Source: Ascoidea asiatica (taxonomy: Eukaryota; Ascomycota; Saccharomycetes; Ascoideales; Ascoideaceae). From it: a stretch of 64,000 nucleotides of DNA. How positions within the stretch are numbered: the first letter of the stretch is position 1; the number at the start of each line of letters is the position of its first letter. The stretch covers positions 2,136,722 through 2,200,721 of the forward strand of contig BCKQ01000001.1 in NCBI GenBank assembly GCA_001600695.1, in the 5' to 3' direction. The notes beneath the pieces are model-generated. The model made no database searches and was not told the origin of the DNA. It saw only the letters and a program-made list of their open reading frames with translations. A program made the position numbers and the translations under genes. Shown in pieces: positions 42,779-52,962 of the stretch.

Positions 42779-45517
42779 TTAACCTGATTTTTCATGTTGA
42801 GTTGAAATTCTTTTCATAGCCATAACAAAATCTTCAACATTTCTCAGTTCTGTTTTTCTTTTTAATGATTTACCATTCATAAGTCTATCAAATGCTTCTG
42901 ATCTTGACATTAAAACATATGATCCTCCCATAACACAAAATACTCCTAGTGACCAAATCCAAACCTTTACGACTGTTACAATATCTGTCCAATTTTGTGA
43001 CCACCAACCAAAAAGTGCAAATATTGTTGAAATTATATCAACTGAAAGTACTGCTAATGATAATTGCCATGATGGATATGATGTCCAAAATGGTCCTGTT
43101 GCCCTTGTAATAAATATTAACCAATTTTCTGTTAATGAAATTTCAAGAAATATTACACCATCAATTGATCCAAAATTTTGTACAATACCACCTTTTGGTA
43201 AAAACATTGTTGTTAAACAAATCCATGTACCAACTGCTAAAATTATACCTAAAACAATTGACATACCCCATAATCTTGGTAAATTCCATTTGACAGGTTT
43301 TTTAGCTAATGGTGCATTATCATAAGCAATTGCTAAAGTTGCAACATCTGCAAATATTGCTAAAAATACAACCAAATTAATATTTAAACTTTTATCTAAA
43401 ATTGCAATCCATAAACCAAAAAAAATTTCTAAATGTAAGGATAATGCAATACGATAAATAACATATGCATACATTCTATGAAAAATTTGTCTAGAAATTT
43501 GAATTGCATGAATAATTGCTGATAAACCAGGAGCTAAGAAAACAATATCAGCAGCAGCTCTGGCAGCATCTGTTGCACCTTTTACAGCAATTCCAGTATC
43601 AGCTTTTTTTAAAGATGGAGCATCATTAACACCATCACCAGTCATTGCAACTAAATAACCTCTATTTTGTAAAATATCAACAACATTATATTTATGTTGA
43701 GGAAAAACTTCTGCAAAACCATCAGCATTTTCAACAAAATCCGCGATTTCTGAACCTGGCATATCACCACCACCAGAAAGTCCTAATCTTTCAGCATCAT
43801 AAATATTTGAACCAAGACCTAATTGTCTACAAGTTTCTTTTGCAATGCCAACAGCATCACCAGTTAAAATTTTAACTCTTAAACCAAGATTATGAGCTTC
43901 ATTAATAGTTTGAGCAGTATCATCTCTTGGTGGATCTAAACATGGCATAATTCCTAAAATTTCATATGGCATATTACCAATTTTTCTTGCAATACCTAAA
44001 GAACGAAAACCTCTTGAAGCAAATTCAGCAACTTTATTTTCATAATTTTCTCTGACTTCTTCAGGAACATCAGCATCAGCTTCAACAGTTCTTAAAACAA
44101 ATAAAGGAGCACCTTTAATACAAACAATTCTTTTACCATCAGGAGCTTCAACTAAAGCTGCAACTCTTTTTGAAACAGGATCAAATGGATGAAATTCTAA
44201 TACAGTAAATTTATTTAAAGCTTCTAAAGCTCTTGGATAACTTTTTAAAGATCTTAAAAAAGCTTTATCAATTGCATCTAAACCTTTTTTTTTTCTACTT
44301 GAAGCTAAACATGCAGTTAACATTAATTCATCAGGAGAAACACCTTCAACAGTATAAGGTTCATATAAAGCTAATTTATTTTTTGTTAAAGTACCAGTTT
44401 TATCAGAACATAAAATTTCAACGCCAGCTAAAGATTCAATTGCAGATAATTTTTGTACAATTGCTTTTCTTCTTGCTAAATAAGCAGCACCAACAGCCAT
44501 TGTTGTTGTTACAACTGCAGGTAAACCAACAGGTACACCAACCATTGTTATAGCTAAAGAGAATCTTAAAATTTTTACAATTCCACTTGTTCTATAAAAA
44601 CATGCTGTCCAAACTAATAATAAAGTTATTATAACTAAAATTAATAACATTGTACCAATACCATTTAAAACTTCAGTAAAATGACCAGTACCAGAATTTG
44701 CTTTATTAACTAAAGAAGCAGCTCTACCAACAAAAGTTTGAGAACCAATTGCAGTTACAATCATATAACCATCACCTCTTTTAACAGTTGAAGAAGAAAA
44801 AGTTAAATCACCCGAATGTTTTTCAACAGCTAAAGATTCACCAGTTATAGTTGATTGATCAACTTGTAAAAAACAATCATCAGAAATTAATTTACCATCG
44901 GCAGGTATTATTGTACCTTCTTCTAATTGTAAAATATCACCAGGTACAACTTCATTTGAAGGTATTTCAATTAAATGAGAATTTCTTAAAACAGTTGCAA
45001 AATGAGCTAAAGTTTTTTTTAATTCTAAAACAATTGTATTTGCCTGATATTCTTGTATAAAACCAACAGTTGCATTTAATAATAATAAAGCACAAATTAC
45101 ACCAAAATCAACCCAATCTTGTAAACCAGCAGCTAAAATTGCTGCAGCTTCCATAACAAATTGAATTGGACCAATAAAATACATAACAAATTTTATAATT
45201 AAATTTTCATATTCTTCTTCAATTTGATTTAAACCATATTTTTTTCTTAATTTTAAAATTTCTTCATTTATTAAACCAGTTTCTGGATTTGTATTATAAA
45301 TAAATTCATCATTTTTTTGAAAATTTTTTAAATTTAAAGGATCATGAGGATTATTTGATAAAATTTTCAAATTTTCATCTTCTTCATCATCTGTTGAAAC
45401 AATATCAATATCTTGTAATAAATCATTAATATCATCTTGATTAATTTTTTGATTTCTTAATTGAATCTCTTTTTCTTCCGGGGTTAAATCAGATATTATT
45501 GAATCTGGTAAGTCCAT
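42779..45517 (-). CDS. PMA1: Plasma-membrane H+-ATPase Pma1 (P3A-type)
   Basis: 912 residues (S. cerevisiae 918). Acidic N terminus, then helices M1-M2 ([21 protein letters not shown]), the actuator TGES in [14 protein letters not shown]4 with [19 protein letters not shown], phosphorylation motif [11 protein letters not shown] (Asp near 372), nucleotide-binding [10 protein letters not shown] and KGAP, hinge [18 protein letters not shown] and the M5-M10 block. The C terminus ends [20 protein letters not shown]. The STQHE segment carries the Ser-Thr pair whose phosphorylation relieves autoinhibition on glucose in S. cerevisiae, so this control is likely kept. It pumps protons out and energises nutrient uptake. 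Codon use is strongly biased to TTA/AGA/GGT/ACC types, as expected for a very highly expressed gene. It shares a 1-kb divergent promoter with the PTI1-like gene. Confidence 0.98.
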   Translation of the reverse strand: MDLPDSIISDLTPEEKEIQLRNQKINQDDINDLLQDIDIVSTDDEEDENLKILSNNPHDPLNLKNFQKNDEFIYNTNPETGLINEEILKLRKKYGLNQIEEEYENLIIKFVMYFIGPIQFVMEAAAILAAGLQDWVDFGVICALLLLNATVGFIQEYQANTIVLELKKTLAHFATVLRNSHLIEIPSNEVVPGDILQLEEGTIIPADGKLISDDCFLQVDQSTITGESLAVEKHSGDLTFSSSTVKRGDGYMIVTAIGSQTFVGRAASLVNKANSGTGHFTEVLNGIGTMLLILVIITLLLVWTACFYRTSGIVKILRFSLAITMVGVPVGLPAVVTTTMAVGAAYLARRKAIVQKLSAIESLAGVEILCSDKTGTLTKNKLALYEPYTVEGVSPDELMLTACLASSRKKKGLDAIDKAFLRSLKSYPRALEALNKFTVLEFHPFDPVSKRVAALVEAPDGKRIVCIKGAPLFVLRTVEADADVPEEVRENYENKVAEFASRGFRSLGIARKIGNMPYEILGIMPCLDPPRDDTAQTINEAHNLGLRVKILTGDAVGIAKETCRQLGLGSNIYDAERLGLSGGGDMPGSEIADFVENADGFAEVFPQHKYNVVDILQNRGYLVAMTGDGVNDAPSLKKADTGIAVKGATDAARAAADIVFLAPGLSAIIHAIQISRQIFHRMYAYVIYRIALSLHLEIFFGLWIAILDKSLNINLVVFLAIFADVATLAIAYDNAPLAKKPVKWNLPRLWGMSIVLGIILAVGTWICLTTMFLPKGGIVQNFGSIDGVIFLEISLTENWLIFITRATGPFWTSYPSWQLSLAVLSVDIISTIFALFGWWSQNWTDIVTVVKVWIWSLGVFCVMGGSYVLMSRSEAFDRLMNGKSLKRKTELRNVEDFVMAMKRISTQHEKSG

Positions 45518-46541
45518 GATTCATATAACTTAACTATAACTTATTATTATATATTGAAGAGTTATCCTAGATCTTATATTATTATTCTTACTATCAATTT
45601 AATATTATTAAATTGAATATATTTTTTTATTATCTTAATCATTATTATCAAATTACAAAATTATAAAATTATCAAATTCAGATTTAGAATAGTAAATATA
45701 CAAATAGTAAAGTACCATAGTAGTAATACTTAGGCTACTTGCTGTAGAGAACTGAGCTCGTAAGTGTATGCACTAGAGTAGTAAGTTAACAAACACTTAG
45801 TAAGCTAACAAACAATGCCGGCACTACAAGCAGAATCCTCACGGAATGCACTCGTTGCCGCTCATTGTTCTGCGCCACGCTAAAGGCGCCACTCGTACGA
45901 GGCTTTCTTGTAGAGTCCGGATTCAGCCGGATAATGTGGCTGAAAACAGGGCTCTAATGTAAAAAATAGCCCTACTGCAAATGTTACATAACATTACAAC
46001 TTTATACACCAGCTCGCAAAAAATAAAAATAGTATATTACATAACTACACGTGTGTTTATGGAGAGTGCCTGGTGTCGGTATGAGTCCAGAATAGTGGCA
46101 CTTCTTGCTTTAACACGTGATCTTTGATATTTTCTGATATTTTTCTCATTTTTCAATGCTGGTTTTGCTGTAAACCTTTTTGTGTGTGAAATAAAAAAAG
46201 AATTGAACTGGTGAATAAATTATAAATGCTTGGTTATTAATCTTACACTGCTTACTTTGTTTTCACAAGCTTCAATATCTTTTTCATTTATAATTTGAAA
46301 CTTTGATATTTATATATTCATATTTTTAAATATTAATTACTTATTCAATAAGTTTAACTTTCCATATTTAATTCATTTAATTCTAATATCTATTCATAAA
46401 ATTTGATTATAGTACTTGGTACTCTTTTGAACCCAGAGACGATTTCGATTTACAGTATACGATTTTTTAAATTAAATTATATTTTTAAATAATTATTAAA
46501 TATTAAATATTAAATACTATAACTTAATTCTTTTTTTTCAA
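45518..46541. promoter_or_regulatory. Divergent promoter of PMA1 and the PTI1-like gene
   Basis: A GC-richer block at about 45800-46110 contains two GCGCCAC words (45872-45878 and 45886-45892), an inverted repeat TCCGG-N6-CCGGA (45916-45931) suited to a zinc-cluster dimer, AGAGCCCT on the minus strand near 45953 and AGCCCTA near 45969 (Tbf1-like). Two CACGTG sites follow at 46048-46053 and 46114-46119. This is the densest motif cluster in the window, in keeping with strong PMA1 expression. No gene. Confidence 0.55.
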
Positions 46542-47702
46542 ATGGCAAGAGGTGGTAAAATAAGTTCATCCTCTGTAATATATTTCGGTCAGTTACCTTT
46601 TGATTGGGATGCAAATAATATCAAAAGTATTGTTAAAGGTAGTGGTCCAGTAACTGATGTTAGAATGAAATTTGAAAAAGGTAGAAATAAAGGGTTTTGT
46701 TTTATTGAATATTTAACTCCATTTGATGCAAAATTTGCTTTAAATTTATTATCTCAAATTACTTATAAAGGTAAAAATCTTAGAGTTGAATTATCAAAAG
46801 AAGGTTTAAGAACTTTTGGTCCTTCAACAAAATCAACTTTAAATCTTGATAGAAGATTTTTACCAAATGATATTTTCTTACCACAGCAAATGTTAAATGA
46901 TGATAATCAAAACAATTCAAAACATTTAAATAATAATAATCAAAATCAAAATCAAACTCTAAATCCAAACTCAATTCCAAATTTGAGTAGTAATAAGAAT
47001 AACCAAGTTTTAAATAATAATAATCAAATATTAAATAATGATTTAATTAATGCTACAAATATTTTACCAAATCATAATCCAATTTATTTTCCAATATCTT
47101 CAACTGATAAAATTTCTTCAAATTTATCTAAAATTCAGCCTCCTCAAATTATTCAAATGATAACTGCTTTAAAAAATTTACTATTATCTGGAAATTTTCA
47201 AGGTGCTTCTGATCTATTAAATTTATCAAATGATTTAACAGTATCTATATCCCAAGCTTTATTTTTAATGGGCTTAATAGATACTGAAACTATAAAACAA
47301 GCTGCTTCTTTAGCTTCTTCTTCTTCTTCATCTCAACCTCAATCTCAATCACTTCCAATACAATCTGATCAACCTTTTTTACCAAGAAATCCAATAAAAA
47401 TACGTTCTTCTGTACTACAATCACCACCACCACCACCACCACCACTTTCACCTTCTCCTCCACCTCCTCCTACTATTGAAAATTCTTCAATTCCTCTTAA
47501 TATAAATCAAAACATAAATTCAAATATAAATCCAGAATGGTCTTCATTACCTTCTTCTGCAATTCAAAAATTATTACAATTACCTTCAAATCAAGCAGAT
47601 CTAATAGCAAAAGTTTTACTAATACCTGATTCAACTGTATCTTCCTTACCACAAGATCAGTTAGATTCAATTTTAGCTATTCGTTCTCAATATATAAATT
47701 AA
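46542..47702 (+). CDS. PTI1: CstF-64/Rna15-like RNA-binding protein, probable Pti1 (mRNA 3'-end processing)
   Basis: 386 residues. An RRM at about 12-85 contains the RNP2-like VIYFGQLPFDW and RNP1-like NKGFCFIEYL. The insertion NNIKSIVKGSGPVTDVRMKF resembles Pti1 more than Rna15, which has a different helix 1. After an Asn-rich linker, a hinge-type helical block (about 200-250: PPQIIQMITALKNLLLSGNFQGASDLL) is the CstF-64 hinge that binds CstF-77/Rna14-type partners. Then come Pro-rich runs (about 290-312) and a C-terminal CstF-like three-helix domain (IQKLLQLPSNQADLIAKVLL, LPQDQLDSILAIRSQY). Pti1 belongs to the cleavage and polyadenylation factor in the nucleus. Rna15 is the alternative. The protein is longer than Rna15 (about 296) and close to Pti1 (about 425). 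Confidence 0.8.
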   Translation: MARGGKISSSSVIYFGQLPFDWDANNIKSIVKGSGPVTDVRMKFEKGRNKGFCFIEYLTPFDAKFALNLLSQITYKGKNLRVELSKEGLRTFGPSTKSTLNLDRRFLPNDIFLPQQMLNDDNQNNSKHLNNNNQNQNQTLNPNSIPNLSSNKNNQVLNNNNQILNNDLINATNILPNHNPIYFPISSTDKISSNLSKIQPPQIIQMITALKNLLLSGNFQGASDLLNLSNDLTVSISQALFLMGLIDTETIKQAASLASSSSSSQPQSQSLPIQSDQPFLPRNPIKIRSSVLQSPPPPPPPLSPSPPPPPTIENSSIPLNINQNINSNINPEWSSLPSSAIQKLLQLPSNQADLIAKVLLIPDSTVSSLPQDQLDSILAIRSQYIN

Positions 47703-48723
47703 TCTTACATTTTTATTTTTTTTACAAATTTGTATTCTTGCTTTATTTAGATATTTTTTTATTGAATTTTTTTAACTATTTAATACTTTTTTTTTACTAT
47801 ATAGGTACACTACACTAATCTTTATTTTTGTCTTTCCCATTTAATTTTTCATTACATTTTTAATCACTTGCAACATTCAAATCATTACAAAAAACTTTTG
47901 TGTCTTATGGATAATATTTAAGCTTCTCATAACTCAGAATTTATTTGTTATGAGTTATCAATTATCAGCTATTAGTAATGAATTATGAGTTGTGAATTGC
48001 GAGTTGTGAATTGCGAGTTGAGAATTAAGAGTTAAGAGTTATGAGTTATGAACTATGATTTATAATTTATGATTTATGATTTCTTTTTTTGATTTGAAAT
48101 TATGATTTTTATTTGCAAATTGTGATTTTAAAAATGAGAATAAAGCAATCAGGTTAAATTTTTGTTTGCAATGATAAAACAGCTTTTTGTGAAAAAAAAA
48201 AAAAAAAAAATTTAACGAAATAAAAAAATTTAACATTGATAAAAAATTAGAAAGATAAAAAAAATTGATATATAAAAGTAAATTATCAAAATAATTAAAA
48301 AAAAAGGTGAAAAAAAATTTTTAAACGTTCGTCAAATTAATAAAATTCGCATTTTTCTTTCAAAAAGATACTTAGGTAATTACCGAAGTTTAGAAAAATT
48401 TATAAAAAAAAAAAGATAAGCATTTTGAAGAATAATAAGTTCAATTTTAAGAAAAAATTGTTACTAATTTTTGTAAAACCTTTTGAAATAAATCTGTAAT
48501 AAAGATAACGTATATGTCTTTAAAAAGTTGTAGAAAGAATAGCAATACATTAAAAATTGAATTCAACATCACAAGATAATACCTATCTCAAAAAAAAAAA
48601 ATTTTGAAAAAAAGAACAAGAGAAAATCAATACAAAAAAGAAACAAATGCCAAAAAGAAAACACAAAACAAGCTTTATATAATTGATAATAATATACAAT
48701 AAATAATCAAATTCAATTAAAAA
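47703..48723. other. Convergent 3' spacer between the PTI1-like and SRO9-like genes
   Basis: AT-rich spacer with a decayed 14-bp minisatellite (listed separately) and several A-runs, including about 18 A near 48194-48211. No gene. Confidence 0.6.
47952..48084. repeat. Decaying 14-bp minisatellite
   Basis: GAGTTGTGAATTGC occurs exactly twice (47987-48000 and 48001-48014). It is followed by diverging 14-bp units (GAGTTGAGAATTAA, GAGTTAAGAGTTAT, GAGTTATGAACTAT, GATTTATAATTTAT, GATTTATGATTTCT) and preceded by GAGTTATCAATTAT and looser units. Non-coding. Confidence 0.8.
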
Positions 48724-49248
48724 TTATGAATTGTTATTAATATTTTTTATTGATGAGTTAGGTAATTCTGGAGTTGGGGTTGATTTGACCCAATTTTTCC
48801 AATCAAGTGGTCTAACTTGTTCTGAATTGTTTATTAATTCTAATTGAGAGCAACAATTAATAGCAGATTTAAGTAAAGAAATTGTGTCATTTTCTATTTC
48901 AGCTATAGTTTTTTGATCATTTCCTTGATAATTACTATTAGATATTGATTTTATTCTATTAAATTTTGCAATTTCAGAGATATTGATTCCTCCAGAAGTT
49001 TTATCCATTTGATCTCTTAAATATGTATCCTTTATTAAATTGTCAAAAGAGAAATAATATGTGATTTGATTGATCATTGAAAGTAATTTATCATCTAACA
49101 TTGGCTGTTGATTTGTTAATTGATTATTATACATTAATGGGTTATTTACTGAATTAATTGATGGATATAATGGTAAAGTATTAATATTAGAATTAATTGG
49201 AGAAGCAACAAATTGATTTGCTTGAAAATTAGGTGAAAGTGGCATTAA

Positions 49249-49292
<44 letters not shown>

Positions 49293-51582
49293 TATTACTA
49301 TTATTATTATTATTACTATTATTATTAATGCTACTAATCTTGTTATTATTGTTATTGTTATTACCATTATTAATATTATTATTTTGTGGATAAGGTTTTG
49401 AAGTAGAAAAATTTGGATTTGGATTGTTAATCATTGGAGAACCCATTTGTGGGCCAATTTGAGGATTAAAAGCTTGAGAAGGTAAAGGATTTGAAATATT
49501 CTGCATTAAATTTGAATTTACTTGAGAATTATTATAGAAAGAAGGATTAACAAAAGATTGACCTCCAGCAATTGTTTGATATGCATAAGTATTAAGAATA
49601 GGTAAGATTGAATAGCCATTTCTTCCATTATAATAATTATTGCCATTGAAATTATTATTATTTATATTATTCAAGTTATTCATGTTACTCATATTATTCA
49701 TATTGTTTAAGTTATTCATATTATTGCTCATATTATTATTCATATGATTCATACTATTCATATTAATCATGTTATTCATATTGTTTAAGTTATTCATGTT
49801 ATTCATGTTATTCATATTATTCATATTATTATTGTTATTATTATATTTATTATTGTAATTATTCGAATGAAAATTTGAATAAGATCTACGATTGCCATAA
49901 CGGTATTTTTGATGATTATGATTATTATGATTATTGTATTTAGAATAGCCATTTCCATTATGGTTATTATTATTGTTATTGTTGTTATTATAGTTATTAT
50001 TATTATTATTGTTATTGTAATTACTATTATTTTTGATATTATTGATGTTATTGATATTATTATTCTTATTATTATTGTTATTATCGATATTATTGGTATT
50101 ATTGATATTGGTATTATTGGTATTGTTGTTATTGATATTATTATTATGATCAGAGTTATTTATAATGTTATTGTTTTTGAAATCATTATTTGACTCATCA
50201 TTGTTATTATTAGTGTTATTATTATCTTTACTATCAATATTATTATCATTATCGGTATTAACATCATCATTATTTTTATTACTTAAAATGATATTACTAT
50301 CAATAATTTCTTCTATTTCTTTTTTTTCTAAATTATTAGAATTATTATTAGGTTTAGTATCATTGATATTTTTAGATTGATCAACTTCAATTATATTGTT
50401 GTTATTATTATTATAATTATTATTATAATTATTGTTATTATTATTATGATTTTTATTATTATTATTAGAAGTAGAAGTAGATTTAGAAGAAGATTTTGAT
50501 AAAGATTTAGAAGTAGATTTTGAAGTTGATTTAGAATTAGATTTTGAGGAAGATTTATTTAAATGAATGGAATGAATTTGTTTTTGATTTAAGTTTAAAT
50601 TTTTTAAAGATTCAGATAAATCAGCAGATTTTTTATCATAAATCTTTTGGTCATTTAATTTATTATTAATATTAATATTATTTGATAACTTTGGTTTAAC
50701 CGCTGATGAAGAAGAATTTCTATGATTATTTTTTTTTGAAGATTTTCCGTTGTTATTGTTATTGTTATTATCTTTTGAGTTCAATATGATTGTTGAATTA
50801 TTATTATTATTGTTATTCTGATTTGATTTTTTAGATTTTGAAATATTATCATGTTTATCATTTTTCTCATTTTTATCAGTTCTATCATGTTTATCATTTT
50901 TATCATTTTTATCATTTTTATCATTTTTATCGATATATTTTTTATCATTTGATTTCTTATCATTTGAAATTACATTTTTATCATTAGAATTTGAATTTGA
51001 ATTTGAATTAGAGTTAGAATTAGAATTAGAATTAGAATTAGAATTAGAAATAGAATTAGAGGTAGTAGATTTATTGGTTGATTTAGAAGACTTTGATACT
51101 TTTCTTTGTTGTTTATTTTTTTTATTTGAAGGTAATTCAATTGCAGCATCAGGATATGGAATCCATTTTTCATTTTTATTAAGTTTTAATTTCGATTTAA
51201 TTATATCATTATTGTTATTGTTATTATTGTTGTTATTACTATTATTAGTAGCAGTATTGGCAGTAGTAGAAGTAATAGATGAAGAAGTACTTATACTTAT
51301 ATTATTTATATTAATTTCTTTATTTTCTTTATTTTCAGTATTATCTTTAGAATCTTTATTATTAGAAATAGAATTTGAATTTAAAGTTGAATTTGAAGTT
51401 GAATTTACTTTTGATTGTATATTAGAATTTATTGAATTTGAATTTGAATTTAAATTTGATTTTTTAATTTTAGTCCATGGATTTTCTTTTGGAGGAGGAG
51501 CAGGTAATAAAACAGAATGAGAAGTGAATGGAATAGAAGAATTATCAGAAATTGAATCCATTGGAGATATTGAAGAAGTCAT
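48724..51582 (-). CDS. SRO9: La-motif RNA-binding protein, SRO9/SLF1-like, with very long low-complexity region
   Basis: 952 residues. The only folded domain evident is a La motif near residues 830-895: LSMINQITYYFSFDNLIKD, TYLRDQMDKTSGGINISEIAKFNRIK, then a helix ending before RPLDWKNWV. The early segment KENPWTKIKKS and a short KWIPYPDAAIELPSNKK block (about 140-157) recur in Sro9/Slf1-type proteins. Most of the rest is Asn, Ser, Lys and Asp repeats, including MNN/MNNMNN and KND runs. Sro9 and Slf1 are cytoplasmic polysome-associated proteins that bind mRNAs and promote translation, in Slf1's case during oxidative stress. The La motif at the C-terminal end and absence of a neighbouring RRM fit this LARP class rather than true La. 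Which of the two it corresponds to cannot be told; a single ancestor is likely. The long prion-like region could support condensate formation (inference). Confidence 0.8.
49250..49327. repeat. TTA/CTA trinucleotide microsatellite coding poly-Asn in the SRO9-like gene
   Basis: About 26 near-perfect TTA/CTA triplets read on the minus strand as AAT/AGT, giving a long Asn run with a few Ser. Similar shorter runs occur throughout this gene. Confidence 0.9.
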
Positions 51583-52962
51583 TATTATATAAGATTGAAT
51601 AGAATATGTAATTGAATAGGGTAGGATATGATAGAATATAATATGGTAGATTAGATTAGATTAGATAATAATAGGGTTTTTAATAGTGTTATATTAAAAG
51701 ATCACAAAGAAAAGAGTAAATAAAAGATTGAAAGTAAACGCAAACTAGGAAACAAAAAAATAAAAATAAGAAAGGATAAAGTGGATAAATTAAATCTTTG
51801 TTATTGAGATTTATTTTTTAGGTAGTTATGTATTGTATTGTATAATAGTAGATATTATATATTGATAGATATATTAATAGATATATTAGATAAAATACAA
51901 TAATGTGGTTTTGGAAGTTAAGTGATAATTGACAGATAAAGGATATAAGAGTGAAAAGTTAAGCGCTTAAAATAATAAATTGAAAAAGTTGATTACTCTG
52001 GGTATATTTATATTGATTTTCTTCAACTTATTATATTTTATTTTGATTAATATATTTTTTATATATTATATGATTTTATTTTATTGGATTGAATTATATT
52101 TTATTTATTCTATTTATTATGCTACTGATATAACTTGAATAGTAGTAATTATCAAGAGCCGAAGAATAAACAATGAAAATAATAAACAGTATTGCTATGA
52201 TCTGAGATTAATAAACAGATTGAGATAAAACAATAGTTAAATTATTGATTGATACGTCTTTATAGATAAAGATGATTATTAAATAATTATAAAATATTAT
52301 ATATAAATAAAAATATAAAATACAATTGAAATTATAAAACAATATAATATATAAATATAAATAAAAACAGTGATGAATATGAAATAGTCAATATCAGCAC
52401 AGTACTGGAGTGTTTGCAGTAAAGCTCTGGGCGAGATGGTGGTAATTGAGAGTGGTAATTGAGAGTGATGAAGTGTAATTAATGGCTACAATACAACTGT
52501 TACCAGTTTTCCACTTCTTGCTCTTCGCTTCTCTTGTCGCTTTCTTCGCTTTCTTCTCTTTCTTCTCTTGCTCCCACCGAAACAAGCCCACCGCGGGTTA
52601 ACAGCCCTAAACTAATCTAAAAAGAGCCCTAAAAGCATAAATCACATGACCATACTGTTAACCATGTGACACGCTTCCAGGACACCCACAAATATGGCGT
52701 TTACTTCCGAACTTTGACTGCTCTTTTTATTCCCCAATAAATGTCGATTTCCTTAAAGTTATCGAAAATTCTTATCTCTTCTCGTTATCGAAATAGCCAT
52801 AATAACTATATAAGTAAAAATTAGCCATACAAATTATCTAGTATAATAACAAAAATATAAATATTAATAATAATACATTCATTAATCTCTCTAAAATACA
52901 TTTTTTTTACATTCAATCTCTTTATATTTCATTCAAATCATATAAAAAAAAATTTATAATAT
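51583..52962. promoter_or_regulatory. Divergent promoter between the SRO9-like gene and the first VHC1 paralogue
   Basis: AT-rich to about 52400, with GATTAGATTAGAT and TATATTA repeats, then a GC-richer part to about 52740 containing a Tbf1/Cbf1-like motif module (listed separately). The open frame 52394-52591 on the minus strand starts at GTG and looks spurious. No gene. Confidence 0.5.
52603..52670. promoter_or_regulatory. Tbf1-like plus Cbf1-like site module upstream of VHC1
   Basis: AGCCCTAA at 52603-52610 and again at 52625-52632, then TCACATGAC at 52642-52650 and CATGTGAC at 52663-52670. AGCCCTAA fits the Tbf1 consensus ARCCCTAA, and TCACRTGA fits Cbf1. The arrangement AGAGCCCTAA then ATCACATGAC recurs upstream of YRA1/FMP52. 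Confidence 0.5.
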
